Source: Devosia equisanguinis
Lineage (GTDB): Bacteria > Pseudomonadota > Alphaproteobacteria > Rhizobiales > Devosiaceae
Length of the DNA stretch: 64,000 nucleotides
Direction of reading: 5' to 3'
NCBI RefSeq assembly: GCF_900631955.1
Contig: NZ_UZWD01000038.1
Location: 186,001 to 250,000, forward strand
In this document: in pieces, positions 53,363-62,273 of the stretch
How the letters are laid out: each line of letters opens with the position of its first letter
How positions within the stretch are numbered: position 1 is the stretch's first letter
The notes under the pieces: generated by a model
The model's input: only the letters and a program-made list of their open reading frames with translations
Told to the model about the DNA's origin: nothing
Databases searched by the model: none
Position numbers and translations under genes: made by a program

Positions 53363-54583
53363 ATGACCAACGTTTCTTCCCCACCTGCGCCCGAAGCGCA
53401 GCGTACGGCCCTGACCATTATTCTTGCAGTGAGCGGGGCCCATCTGCTCAACGACTTGCTGCAATTCCTTCTCCCGGCGCTTTATCCGATGCTGAAGGAG
53501 ACGTACGGGCTGAGTTATCTGCAAATTGGTCTGCTGACACTGGGCCAGCAGATCACCGCCTGTTTGCTGCAGCCGCTGTTCGGCCTGTCTGGCGATCTCA
53601 AGCCCAAACCCTATTGGCTTGCCATCTCCATGATGATCGTGGCCCTCGGCGTGGCGGCGCTCGCTGCGGCTAGTGGCTTCTGGATGTTGTTCATCGCCGC
53701 CGTTATCGTCGGCACCGGCTCGGCATTGTTTCACCCGGAGGCATCGCGCGTGGCGCGCATGGCTTCGGGCGGTCGGCTGGGATTTGCTCAATCGCTATTC
53801 CAGGTGGGTGGCAATGCCGGCACTGCTCTGGGCCCACTTGCCGCCGCGTTCATCCTCTTGCCGCTGGGCCAGTCGAGCGTGTTCTATTTCCTCGCCGTGG
53901 CGGCGCTCGGCGTGGTGCTTCTCAGTTATGTCGGTCGCTGGTACGCCGAGCATCAGCGCCAGGCGGCCAGCCGCCCCAAAGTGGCCCTCGCCAAGCCGGC
54001 GCTGTCCCGCCAGCGGTTGATCACCGCCTTTGTGGTCATCGGGGCGCTGCTGCTCAGCAAGTTCATCTATATCGAGGGGCTGAAGAGCTATTACGCTTTC
54101 TTCCTCATTGAGAAATTCCAGCTGTCCGCACAGGAGGCCCAGTTCTATCTTTTCGCCTTCCTGGGCGCAGTGGCCGCAGGCACGTTCTTCGGCGGGCCCA
54201 TCGGCGACCGTTATGGCCGGCTCGCGGTGATCTGGGTGTCGATCCTGGGTGCCCTGCCCTTCACCCTCGCCCTGCCCTATCTGGACCTGTTCTGGACGGC
54301 AGTGATGAGCGTCATGGTTGGCCTCATTCTCTCGTCCGCATTCTCGGCCATGGTGGTTTATGCGCAGGAACTGGTGCCCGGCAAGGTGGGTATGATCGCC
54401 GGTTTCATCTTCGGCTTCGCCTTCGGCATCGGTGCGCTCGGCGCCGCGGTCATGGGCGCGCTGGCAGACTGGATCGGCATCATCGCCGTGTTCCAGATCT
54501 GTGCCTTCTTGCCGGCGCTGGGTATCCTCACCATCTTCCTGCCGAGAACCGCAGAACTCTATCCTGAAGGAAAGCGTGCATGA
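53363..54583 (+). CDS. MFS transporter of the fosmidomycin-resistance (Fsr) type
   Basis: A 406-residue exporter with 12 helices. AVSGAHLLNDLLQFLLPALYPMLKETYGLSYLQIGLLTLGQQITACLLQPLFG is the Fsr pattern, and GTGSALFHPEASRVARMASGGRLGFAQSLFQVGGNAG matches the helix 4-5 region. Natural substrate unknown. The ATG of the SRPBCC gene overlaps its stop by four bases, so the two are co-translated. Confidence 0.91.
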   Translation: MTNVSSPPAPEAQRTALTIILAVSGAHLLNDLLQFLLPALYPMLKETYGLSYLQIGLLTLGQQITACLLQPLFGLSGDLKPKPYWLAISMMIVALGVAALAAASGFWMLFIAAVIVGTGSALFHPEASRVARMASGGRLGFAQSLFQVGGNAGTALGPLAAAFILLPLGQSSVFYFLAVAALGVVLLSYVGRWYAEHQRQAASRPKVALAKPALSRQRLITAFVVIGALLLSKFIYIEGLKSYYAFFLIEKFQLSAQEAQFYLFAFLGAVAAGTFFGGPIGDRYGRLAVIWVSILGALPFTLALPYLDLFWTAVMSVMVGLILSSAFSAMVVYAQELVPGKVGMIAGFIFGFAFGIGALGAAVMGALADWIGIIAVFQICAFLPALGILTIFLPRTAELYPEGKRA

Positions 54584-55032
54584 CCTCCGCACTCGAAGGC
54601 GATAGCGACAGCCAGATCACCCTGACGCGGACCATTGAGGCCAATGTCAGCGACGTATTCGCAGCCTGGACCGATCCGGCACTGATCGAGCAATGGCAGG
54701 CCGATGAGGCTGAGTTCGACGCGTTCGAGGGTGGACAATATCGCTTTGTCACTTTTGCCGACGAGGATGATGAAGCCGACCACGAGGTCAGCGGCGAAGT
54801 GCTGACTTATCTCGAAGATGAGCGCCTTGTGCTTTCCTGGGTCCATCGTGACGAGGAAGAGGGTGAAGAACTGCTGTTCGTGCTCGACCTCACCTTCAAG
54901 GCCATCGACCAGGACAGCACCAGCATCACGCTCACCGAGCGGGGCTTGCCGCACGCCGATGCACAGACGCGCATCTTCTCCATGGAAGCCTGGAGCGCGG
55001 CGCTCGAGACCTTGGCCGAATTGATGGAATAA
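54580..55032 (+). CDS. SRPBCC (AHSA1-like) domain protein
   Basis: A 150-residue single START-like domain of the AHSA1 subgroup. The signature TIEANVSDVFAAWTDPALIEQW is at the start, VLSWVHRDEEEGEELLFVLDLTFKAI in the middle and the C-terminal helix WSAALETLAELME at the end. Such proteins bind hydrophobic ligands; no substrate is inferred. Very acidic. Starts four bases inside the end of the MFS gene. Confidence 0.9.
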   Translation: MTSALEGDSDSQITLTRTIEANVSDVFAAWTDPALIEQWQADEAEFDAFEGGQYRFVTFADEDDEADHEVSGEVLTYLEDERLVLSWVHRDEEEGEELLFVLDLTFKAIDQDSTSITLTERGLPHADAQTRIFSMEAWSAALETLAELME

Positions 55033-55097
55033 CCATCCGGCGCGGGTGAACCGGAAGCGGGCTTCGGGCGTATCTCCTCGGACATCCGGAGCCGAAC

Positions 55098-56510
55098 GTG
55101 ACCGCATCTCCTACACTCGTCTGGCTGCGCAACGATCTGCGCCTGACCGACAATCCTGCCCTTCATGCTGCCGCGCATGATGGCCGGCCTGTTATCGCCA
55201 TCTACGTGCATGAAACCGACCCGGAACTGCGCCCCGTGGGTGCGGCAGCACGGTGGTGGCTGCACCATAGTCTGGTCGCGCTGGAAGCAGACCTGGCCCA
55301 GCACGGGATCGCCTTCGAGGTTTTGTCGGGCCGGGCGGGGGCGGTGCTTGAAAAATTCGTCCACGATAAGGATGCTGCGGCAATCCACTGGAATCGGCGT
55401 TATGCGCCAGCAGAGCGTGACCTCGACGCGGCGACAAAATTGAAACTGCGCGAAACTGGGATCACCGTCACCTCGCATCCGGGCAATTTGCTGGTCGAAC
55501 CGTGGATGATCGAAACCGGCCAGCACAAACCCTATTCGGTGTTTACGCCGTTCTGGAAATCGCTCCGTAACATACCGATTGAAGCACCGCTTCCGGCCCC
55601 CAAGAAACGCGCAGCCCGCAAGACCAGATCAGTCGACGGGGGTTATGACATTCCATTCTGGGCGCCGAAAATGGCGCAATACTGGACAATCGGCGAGGCA
55701 GGCGCACGAGATGCGCTTGGAGCCTTCCTTGATGAGCGTCTCGCCGATTACCCCGATGGTCGCGATATCCCAGCCAAAGATCTCACTTCCAGACTATCCC
55801 CACATCTACGTTTCGGTGAAATCAGTCCGCGTCAGATCTGGCGTGCCGCGCGCATGCGCGCCGATGCCGAGCCCACATTGGCGGGGTCGGTGGAAAAATT
55901 CCTGTCCGAGTTGGCATGGCGAGAGTTCAGCTATCACCAACTCTACCACCGCCAGGATATCGCCGAGATATCCATGCAGGGCAAATATGAAGGTATGCGC
56001 TGGCGTCACGCGCCGAACGATCTTGCAGCCTGGCAAGCCGGCCAGACCGGCATCCCCATCATCGACGCCGGGATGCGCGAGCTTTGGGAGACCGGGTACA
56101 TGCACAATCGGGTGCGTATGCTCGTGGCTTCGTTTCTGAGCAAGAACCTGCTGACCGACTGGCGCCTGGGCGAAAAGTGGTTCTGGGATTGCCTGGTCGA
56201 TGCCGATATGGCCAACAATCCCGCCAGTTGGCAGTGGGTCGCCGGCTCCGGGTTGGATGCGGCGCCCTATTTCCGCATCTTCAATCCCGTAACCCAGGGC
56301 GAACGTTTTGACGCGTCTGGAGACTATGTCAGGTGCTGGGTGCCCGAGATCGCAGAACTGTCCGACAAGTTTGTTCACAAGCCTTGGGAGGCACCGGCAT
56401 CGGACCTCACCGCTGCAGGCATCGTCCTCGGCAAGACCTATCCAAGGCCTATCGCCGATCTCAAAGACACGCGGCAACGGGCTCTTGATGCATCGGCGGC
56501 CCTAAGCTGA
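55098..56510 (+). CDS. phrB: Deoxyribodipyrimidine photolyase
   Basis: A 470-residue light-driven repair enzyme of the class I CPD photolyase family. The N-terminal antenna domain starts LVWLRNDLRLTDNPAL. The FAD domain keeps WREFSYHQLYH, GQTGIPIIDAGMRELWETGYMHNRVRM and FWDCLVDADMANNPASWQWVAGSGLDAAPYFRIFNP, with the Trp triad region. The start is GTG 55098. It follows the SRPBCC gene by 65 bases; related to SOS-type functions only in role, not by a visible regulatory site. Confidence 0.96.
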   Translation: MTASPTLVWLRNDLRLTDNPALHAAAHDGRPVIAIYVHETDPELRPVGAAARWWLHHSLVALEADLAQHGIAFEVLSGRAGAVLEKFVHDKDAAAIHWNRRYAPAERDLDAATKLKLRETGITVTSHPGNLLVEPWMIETGQHKPYSVFTPFWKSLRNIPIEAPLPAPKKRAARKTRSVDGGYDIPFWAPKMAQYWTIGEAGARDALGAFLDERLADYPDGRDIPAKDLTSRLSPHLRFGEISPRQIWRAARMRADAEPTLAGSVEKFLSELAWREFSYHQLYHRQDIAEISMQGKYEGMRWRHAPNDLAAWQAGQTGIPIIDAGMRELWETGYMHNRVRMLVASFLSKNLLTDWRLGEKWFWDCLVDADMANNPASWQWVAGSGLDAAPYFRIFNPVTQGERFDASGDYVRCWVPEIAELSDKFVHKPWEAPASDLTAAGIVLGKTYPRPIADLKDTRQRALDASAALS

Positions 56511-56672
56511 ACCGGACCTGGCGAAAACTTATTCCACGGCGAGCATCAGCCGGCGAGCTCACTTGCGCCGAAGGGGCGAGCGAGGAAAAGCCGTGCCGTT
56601 CAGTCGCCGCAACGCTTGCGCCGCCCCGGTGGCGCCCCTACCATAAGTGCTTGATCCACCGACAATTCGACC

Positions 56673-57719
56673 ATGGCCAAGCACCAAGACCTAATCTCCG
56701 CAATCGGCAACACGCCCCTCATCCGTCTCAATCGCGTCTCGGCTCTTACCGGTAGCGACATCTGGGGCAAGGCGGAGTTTCTCAATCCTGGCCAGTCGGT
56801 CAAGGATCGCGCGGCGCTGTTCATCATCCATGACATGGTCAAATCGGGCGCGCTCAAGCCCGGTGGCACTATTGTTGAGGGCACTGCGGGCAATACCGGC
56901 ATCGGCCTGACGCTGGTGGCCAATTCGCTCGGCTTCAAATCGGTGATCGTCATTCCCGAGACGCAGAGCCAGGAAAAGAAGGACGCCCTGCGCCTTTACG
57001 GCGCCGAACTCATTGAAGTGCCCGCCAAGCCCTACAAGAATCCCAATAACTACATCAAGATTTCCGGGCGCCTGGCCGAAAAGCTCAATGCCGAACTGCC
57101 GAATGGCGCCGTCTGGGCCAATCAGTTCGACAATGTCTCGAACAAGCGCGCCCATATCGAAACCACGGGTCCAGAAATCTGGCAGCAGACCAATGGGCGC
57201 ATTGACGGCTTCATCTGCGCAGTCGGTTCCGGGGGCACACTTGCCGGCGTCGCCGAGGCGCTGAGGGCGCGCAATCCTGATGTAAAAATCGGGCTGGCTG
57301 ACCCCGAGGGGGCGGCGCTTTACGAATATTACGCCCATGGCGAGCTCAAGTCCTCGGGCAACTCGATCACCGAGGGGATAGGTCAGGGCCGCATCACCGC
57401 CAATCTTCAGGATCTCAAGGTCGACTTGCCCTACCAGATCCCCGATGCAGAAGCCCTGCCCTACATCTTCGACCTGCTCGAACATGAGGGACTTTGCCTC
57501 GGCGGCTCGAGCGCGATCAACATAGCTGGCGCCGTACGCATGGCCCGCGATCTGGGCCCGGGTAAAACCATCGTCACTATCCTCTGCGACTATGGCAATC
57601 GCTACGCCAGCAAGATCTATAATCCGGAATTCCTCGTTGAGAAAAACTTGCCGGTGCCGCGCTGGATGGTCGAACGCACGCCCATCGATATTTCGAGCGT
57701 CATCCTGCCAGAGGCTTGA
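56673..57719 (+). CDS. cysK: Cysteine synthase A (O-acetylserine sulfhydrylase), long form
   Basis: A 348-residue PLP enzyme making cysteine from O-acetylserine and sulfide. The PLP-binding Lys is K44 in NPGQSVKDRAAL, the phosphate cup is GTAGNTGIG, and CAVGSGGTLAGV follows. At about 348 residues it is longer than the usual 310, with extra sequence at the C-terminus (EFLVEKNLPVPRWMVERTPIDIS); several alphaproteobacterial relatives share it. It is separate from the sulfate transporter genes 20 kb away. A terminator follows. Confidence 0.95.
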   Translation: MAKHQDLISAIGNTPLIRLNRVSALTGSDIWGKAEFLNPGQSVKDRAALFIIHDMVKSGALKPGGTIVEGTAGNTGIGLTLVANSLGFKSVIVIPETQSQEKKDALRLYGAELIEVPAKPYKNPNNYIKISGRLAEKLNAELPNGAVWANQFDNVSNKRAHIETTGPEIWQQTNGRIDGFICAVGSGGTLAGVAEALRARNPDVKIGLADPEGAALYEYYAHGELKSSGNSITEGIGQGRITANLQDLKVDLPYQIPDAEALPYIFDLLEHEGLCLGGSSAINIAGAVRMARDLGPGKTIVTILCDYGNRYASKIYNPEFLVEKNLPVPRWMVERTPIDISSVILPEA

Positions 57720-57748
57720 TGGGCAAACGCGCCCCGCTTGGCAGGACC

Positions 57749-57777
57749 GCCCTCGGATCGTCCCGAGGGCGCTGTTT
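57749..57777 (+). terminator. Terminator-like hairpin after cysK
   Basis: GCCCTCGG, loop ATCGTC and CCGAGGGC form an 8-bp stem followed by GCTGTTT, 30 bases after the stop. The T-run is short. Confidence 0.6.
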
Positions 57778-57818
57778 ACGTCGACCCCGGGCTGGCTGAT
57801 CAGCCCGGTCGTTGGCCA

Positions 57819-58517
57819 TCACTGGCCAAATCCGAGGTTGGTTGGCCGGTCAAACCGATAAGGCCGACGCCGCTTCAGCGCCTCAGTGGCTTCAGCTGCC
57901 CCCACCGTGAAATTACGAGCCCAGCCGGTGCCCCGCCCCGTCAACAGAAAGCCAAAATAGATGCTTTCAGCGGTCGCCGGGACATCAAGCGTGATCGCGA
58001 AACCTTTCCAGTCCTCGGAACCTCTTGCGGCAATGCCCGGGCGATCCAACAGATTTTCGAAGCGCAACTTGCGGCCCTGAGCATCGTCGATGCGCATCCA
58101 CATGGTTACGCCCCCATCAAGATCGCGGCACGACAATTCGCAAGCCACCCGGACCGCTGCCTCCCGATACGGTTCGGCACTGATGATTTGTGCCATGGAG
58201 CCAAACTGAGCATCCCGAGCATGATATGCCACCGGTGTGCTCTGGATCATGGCGCAGCCAGGCCTGTCGGGATCAAGTCCCATACGAAAATAGCCGTCGC
58301 GGTTTACGCTTGCATCGAGCCAACCCTCCGGCATGGCCAGCGGTCGCATATCAGCTTCGGCAAGGTCGATACGGGCGCTTAATATGTTCCAGTTGGCTAG
58401 CCCGAACTGGCGGGCCACCAGTTCCAGACAGTCGCTATGGCTGAGGCTGACATTTCGCTCTGCCAACCCCTGTCGAAGTAATTTGGCCATGAGCTTTGCG
58501 TCCATGAAACTATGCAT
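57819..58517 (-). CDS. Protein with glyoxalase-associated N-terminal module (Glyoxalase_8-like), function unknown
   Basis: A 232-residue cytoplasmic protein. The first 50 residues, DAKLMAKLLRQGLAERNVSLSHSDCLELVARQFGLANWNIL, match the short helical module often called Glyoxalase_8 and found joined to regulators and glyoxalase-like domains. The rest (IQSTPVAYHARDAQFGSMAQIISAEPYREAAVRVACELSCRDLDG and GVTMWMRIDD) is beta-rich and resembles a carbohydrate-binding jelly-roll; I cannot name it. ATG 58517 follows AAAGGAT. Its 5' leader holds a strong nested hairpin (58534-58580). Convergent with cysK. Confidence 0.7.
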   Translation of the reverse strand: MHSFMDAKLMAKLLRQGLAERNVSLSHSDCLELVARQFGLANWNILSARIDLAEADMRPLAMPEGWLDASVNRDGYFRMGLDPDRPGCAMIQSTPVAYHARDAQFGSMAQIISAEPYREAAVRVACELSCRDLDGGVTMWMRIDDAQGRKLRFENLLDRPGIAARGSEDWKGFAITLDVPATAESIYFGFLLTGRGTGWARNFTVGAAEATEALKRRRPYRFDRPTNLGFGQ

Positions 58518-58533
58518 GGTCTGATCCTTTCGG

Positions 58534-58580
58534 ACGGGCAATTTCGTAGTCAGTGCTCGCATTGCTGACGGCTTGCCCGT
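58534..58580 (-). promoter_or_regulatory. Nested hairpin in the leader just before a ribosome binding site
   Basis: Minus-strand leader: ACGGGCAA pairs perfectly with TTGCCCGT (58573-58580 with 58534-58541), and GTCAG pairs inside with CTGAC (58565-58569 with 58549-58553). The outer stem ends three bases before the AAAGGA ribosome binding site. It could control translation or be a protein-binding site. Confidence 0.45.
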
Positions 58581-58758
58581 GAGGTCAGGGTCAAACCAAG
58601 TTCAGATCGTGCATTCACCACCCCCGTTCGGGTGCGAGCGGCTGGCTGCACGAAGCCATTCGTCGATGCTACTCCCATGAAGGTTGCTGTCAACTCGGGA
58701 TTGTCGCGGGTCTGCTGCCTGATACACTGCAGCTCCAAATCAGTGTCCCGGGGGCAAG

Positions 58759-60210
58759 GTGTTCGGCATAGACGATATTCTGCGGGCCATCGTGGCGGAT
58801 CTACATATAGTCGCCCTGGTCATGGCGGCGATCTACGCCCTGGCAATCGTCTGCGCGATCCGGGAAATTCTCAATTCACGCACCTCCCAGGGGTCCATCG
58901 CCTGGCTGCTGTCACTGATCCTGCTGCCGTTCCCAACGGCTTTTCTCTACCTGATCTTCGGCTGGAAACTATTCGACGACTACGCCACTGATCGCATCAA
59001 GAACGGCCGCGCCAACCGGCCCTTGCGCGCCAAGGATCTTGCGCTGATCGACCGAGAGACCGACGACAAATGGCCGGTACAGGTGGCCGTGTCGGAGCTG
59101 CCTTTTCTCAACGGAAACGACGTCGAACTGCTGATCGATGGGCAGGCGACGTTCCAATCGATCTTCGAAGGCATAGATGCGGCCCAGGAGTATTTGCTGG
59201 TCCAGTTCTACATCATCCGTGACGACAAGCTTGGCCAGCAACTGGCCGAGCGGCTGATAGCCCGCGCTAAGGCCGGCGTTTCTGTCTACCTGCTGTATGA
59301 CGATGTCGGCAGCACGGGCATGCCCAAGCGGTTCCGCACGCAGCTACGCGATGCCGGGATCAAGGTGGCAGGCTTCAATCAGCGCCATAAGTTCATGCGT
59401 CTTTATGGCCCGACCCGCATCAATTACCGCAATCATCGCAAGATCGTGGTGGCCGATGGCAAGCATGCCTGGGTCGGCGGCCACAATGTTGGCGTCGAAT
59501 ATCTCGGCGAGAATCCGAAATTCGGTCACTGGCGGGACACGCATGTCCGCGTGTCAGGACCGGCGGCCCTGGGCTGCGCTTTATTGTTCCGCGAGGACTG
59601 GGAGTGGGCAACGGGCGAATTGCTGCCAGCGACGCCGCCCAAAACTGTGGATACGCCAGGGGACCAGTCAGTGCTGGTGATGGGCTCGGGCCCTGCCGAC
59701 AAGCTGGAAGAGTGCGCAATCGCCTATACCGACCTGATCGGGCGGGCCCGCAAGCGTCTCTGGATCGTCAGCCCCTATTTCGTGCCCGATACCGATATTC
59801 GCACCGCACTGTTCGCCGCGCGCCTGCGCGGTGTCGATGTGCGCATCATGCTGCCCGACAATCCCGATCACGCCATGGTCTGGCTCGCCAGCATGGCCCA
59901 TGCCGATGCCATGGTGCAGCACGACATCTCCGTCTATCGCTATGTCGACGGCTTCCTGCATCAGAAGGTCGTGTTGATGGACGATGAAATCGCCACGGTC
60001 GGCAGCGTCAATTTCGACAACCGCTCCTTCGCGATCAATTTCGAGATTACGCTCTGGTTCACCGGCAAGACTGTGTTGGACACGATCGAGGACATGTTGC
60101 TGACCGACTTCAAATCCTGCCGTCAGGTCAGCAAGGCCGAGGTAGAAACACGCTCCTTGCCGCATTATTTCCTGACACAGGCAGCGCGGCTCTTGTCGCC
60201 ACTGCTGTAA
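58759..60210 (+). CDS. cls: Cardiolipin synthase
   Basis: A 483-residue membrane phospholipase-D-family enzyme that joins two phosphatidylglycerols. Two N-terminal membrane helices precede two HKD motifs: HRKIVVADGKHAWVGG and HQKVVLMDDEIATVGSVN. Length and order match bacterial ClsA. Start is GTG 58759. It converges on the amino-acid-binding protein, whose stop is 6 bases away. Confidence 0.94.
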   Translation: MFGIDDILRAIVADLHIVALVMAAIYALAIVCAIREILNSRTSQGSIAWLLSLILLPFPTAFLYLIFGWKLFDDYATDRIKNGRANRPLRAKDLALIDRETDDKWPVQVAVSELPFLNGNDVELLIDGQATFQSIFEGIDAAQEYLLVQFYIIRDDKLGQQLAERLIARAKAGVSVYLLYDDVGSTGMPKRFRTQLRDAGIKVAGFNQRHKFMRLYGPTRINYRNHRKIVVADGKHAWVGGHNVGVEYLGENPKFGHWRDTHVRVSGPAALGCALLFREDWEWATGELLPATPPKTVDTPGDQSVLVMGSGPADKLEECAIAYTDLIGRARKRLWIVSPYFVPDTDIRTALFAARLRGVDVRIMLPDNPDHAMVWLASMAHADAMVQHDISVYRYVDGFLHQKVVLMDDEIATVGSVNFDNRSFAINFEITLWFTGKTVLDTIEDMLLTDFKSCRQVSKAEVETRSLPHYFLTQAARLLSPLL

Positions 60211-60216
60211 ATCGGC

Positions 60217-61239
60217 CTAGCGGATCGGCGGGGCGTAGAGAAGCCCGCCATTGCTCCACAGGGCGTTCTGGCCCCGCAGCATGGCCGCGCCGGTTTGCGG
60301 GCCGAAGTGGCGGTCATAGAGCTCGGCGTAATTGCCGATGGCGCGGATAATGTCGGCCATGAAGGTGGGGCGCAGGCCGAACGCGGCACCGTAATCATCC
60401 TCAAGGCCAAGCAGGCGTTTGACCGCCGGGGTACGCGTAGCCGCCAGGGAGTCGATGTTGAGACTGGTCACCCCAACCTCCTCGGCGGTGATCAAGGTAA
60501 AAATGGTCCAGCGCACGATGTTGAACCACTCGATATCGCCTTGTCTCACAACCGGGGCCAACGTCTCCTTGGAAATGCGCTCGGGCAGGATGCGATGCTG
60601 GGCGGGATCGGGCAGTTCCCGACGAATGGCCTGCAACTGCCGCCCGGAGGCCGATGCGACCTGGCAGAGGCCGGAGCGGTAGGCGACCATGAGATCGGCC
60701 ACCTCCTCATAGACCACTTCATTGAAACTGGTCTGATTGGCGAAGAAAAACTCGTCCAGCGCCTGCAACTCGCCCGAACCGTCGACCACGCAGATGCTCA
60801 CATCGTCGAGTTCATAGGCCGAAACCACCCCCAGCGATTGCGGCACCAGGAAAGCCTGGCCGTCGAAGAAACTGGGCGTCACATATTCGGCGCCATAGCG
60901 GATATCGCGCCCGGCAACCCAGGCGCCGTTCCGCATCAGCACATCCACGGCGCCGGTTTGCAGCGGCGCAAAACGCGCTTCGCCGCGAAAGGCCCGGAAC
61001 TCAATGAGATCGGGATTGCCAAACACCGCCGCCGCGAGGCCACGGCACAGGTCCACATCGAAACCGGACCAGCGGCCATCGCTGTCCTGCTGGGCAAAGC
61101 CGGCCAACGGATTGGCCGATCCGCAGACCAGAAAACCCCGTTCACGCACAGCGGCCAGCGTCTGGGCGGCGGCCGGCGGCGCAGCGAGGCCGATCGAAAG
61201 CGCGGCCAGAAGCAGCAATGGCTTGCAAAAACGGATCAA
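60217..61239 (-). CDS. Amino acid ABC transporter substrate-binding protein, divergent AapJ-like
   Basis: A 340-residue periplasmic protein with a signal peptide (LGLAAPPAAAQT). The order LAAVRERGFLVCGSANPLAGFAQQDSDGRWSGFDVDLCRGLAAAVFG, VDVLMRNGAWVAGRD and FFDGQAFLVPQSLG matches the general amino acid (AapJ/BztA) family, but several family positions differ (for example ICVVDGSG in place of the Thr-rich CVQAGTTT-type block). It lies beyond a strong terminator from aapQMP and has its own upstream palindrome, so it is transcribed separately; the operon's own binding protein presumably stands left out of the window or this is it displaced. Confidence 0.87.
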   Translation of the reverse strand: MIRFCKPLLLLAALSIGLAAPPAAAQTLAAVRERGFLVCGSANPLAGFAQQDSDGRWSGFDVDLCRGLAAAVFGNPDLIEFRAFRGEARFAPLQTGAVDVLMRNGAWVAGRDIRYGAEYVTPSFFDGQAFLVPQSLGVVSAYELDDVSICVVDGSGELQALDEFFFANQTSFNEVVYEEVADLMVAYRSGLCQVASASGRQLQAIRRELPDPAQHRILPERISKETLAPVVRQGDIEWFNIVRWTIFTLITAEEVGVTSLNIDSLAATRTPAVKRLLGLEDDYGAAFGLRPTFMADIIRAIGNYAELYDRHFGPQTGAAMLRGQNALWSNGGLLYAPPIR

Positions 61240-61321
61240 TCTGCCGGCTTTCCAGGTCGTTTCGCCGGTTTCCCTGAATCAGCGAACGATCTAAGTCCTT
61301 GTTTTGGCGCGTCGGCCGGCC

Positions 61322-61334
61322 GCAATTCAATTGC
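61322..61334. promoter_or_regulatory. Palindrome upstream of the AapJ-like gene
   Basis: GCAATT-C-AATTGC is a perfect 13-base palindrome 83 bases upstream of the start, flanked by CCGGCCG and CGGCCGG (61316-61322 and 61340-61346), which also pair. Possible operator of an unknown regulator. Confidence 0.35.
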
Positions 61335-61381
61335 TGCTTCGGCCGGAACGCTTCAGTCCCTGCCCGCATATTGGCAGCCAG

Positions 61382-61416
61382 AAAAATGGGGTCAAGCCGT
61401 GGACCGGCTCGACCCC
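61382..61416 (-). terminator. Intrinsic terminator of the aapQMP transcript
   Basis: On the minus strand GGGGTCGAGCCG, a 5-base loop and CGGCTTGACCCC form a 12-bp stem with one G-T pair, followed by ATTTTT, 53 bases after the aapP stop. Confidence 0.85.
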
Positions 61417-61468
61417 CTACTAATTGTGCCGCAAGGCATGCCCGGAATGGGCAGGAGTTCCGCTGGCC

Positions 61469-62269
61469 TCAGTGCAGAATCTGGCTGAGGAACAATTTGG
61501 TGCGTTCGTGCTGCGGATTGGAGAAGAACGCCTCCGGCTCGTTCTGCTCGATGATCTGGCCCTGGTCCATGAAGATCACGCGGTTGGCGACCTGACGGGC
61601 AAACCCCATTTCGTGGGTCACGCAAATCATGGTCATGCCTTCCTCGGCCAGGCTGATCATCACCTCGAGCACTTCCTTGACCATTTCGGGATCGAGCGCG
61701 GAGGTGGGTTCGTCAAACAGCATGATTTTAGGCTGCATGCAGAGCGAGCGGGCAATGGCAACGCGCTGCTGTTGCCCACCAGAAAGCTGGCCGGGATATT
61801 TGTTGGCCTGCTCGGGGATTTTCACCCGCTCGAGATAGTGCATTGCCGTCGCCTCGGCCTCGGCCTTGGGAGTGCCGCGCACCCAGATCGGTGCCAGGGT
61901 GAGGTTCTGCAGGATGGTGAGATGCGGGAAGAGGTTGAAGTGCTGGAACACCATACCCACTTCGCGGCGCACTTCGTCGATGCGCTTGAGATCAGCGGTC
62001 AGCTCGGTGCCGTTGACGATGATCTGGCCTTCCTGATGCTCCTCCAGGCGATTGATGCAGCGGATGAGCGTCGACTTGCCGGACCCGGAAGGTCCGGCGA
62101 TGACGATGCGCTCGCCCTTCATCACCTTGAGGTTGATGTCGCGCAGCACGTGGAAATCGCCATACCATTTGTGCATGTCGATGACTTCGATCGCGACTTC
62201 GGTCTGGGAGACCTGCATGTGGCTGGTGTTGACGACACGGTCGACGGTGGTTTCGGAAACCTGAGACAT
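61469..62269 (-). CDS. aapP: General L-amino acid ABC transporter ATP-binding protein
   Basis: A 266-residue ATPase of the polar amino acid uptake family. Walker [10 protein letters not shown], signature [15 protein letters not shown], Walker [15 protein letters not shown] and the switch His (VTHEMGF) are complete. A short N-terminal extension before [12 protein letters not shown] occurs in AapP. ATG 62269 follows GAGGTAGCT. It starts 4 bases after the stop of aapM, so the operon order is aapQ-aapM-aapP. Confidence 0.96.
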   Translation of the reverse strand: MSQVSETTVDRVVNTSHMQVSQTEVAIEVIDMHKWYGDFHVLRDINLKVMKGERIVIAGPSGSGKSTLIRCINRLEEHQEGQIIVNGTELTADLKRIDEVRREVGMVFQHFNLFPHLTILQNLTLAPIWVRGTPKAEAEATAMHYLERVKIPEQANKYPGQLSGGQQQRVAIARSLCMQPKIMLFDEPTSALDPEMVKEVLEVMISLAEEGMTMICVTHEMGFARQVANRVIFMDQGQIIEQNEPEAFFSNPQHERTKLFLSQILH

Positions 62270-62273
62270 AGAG

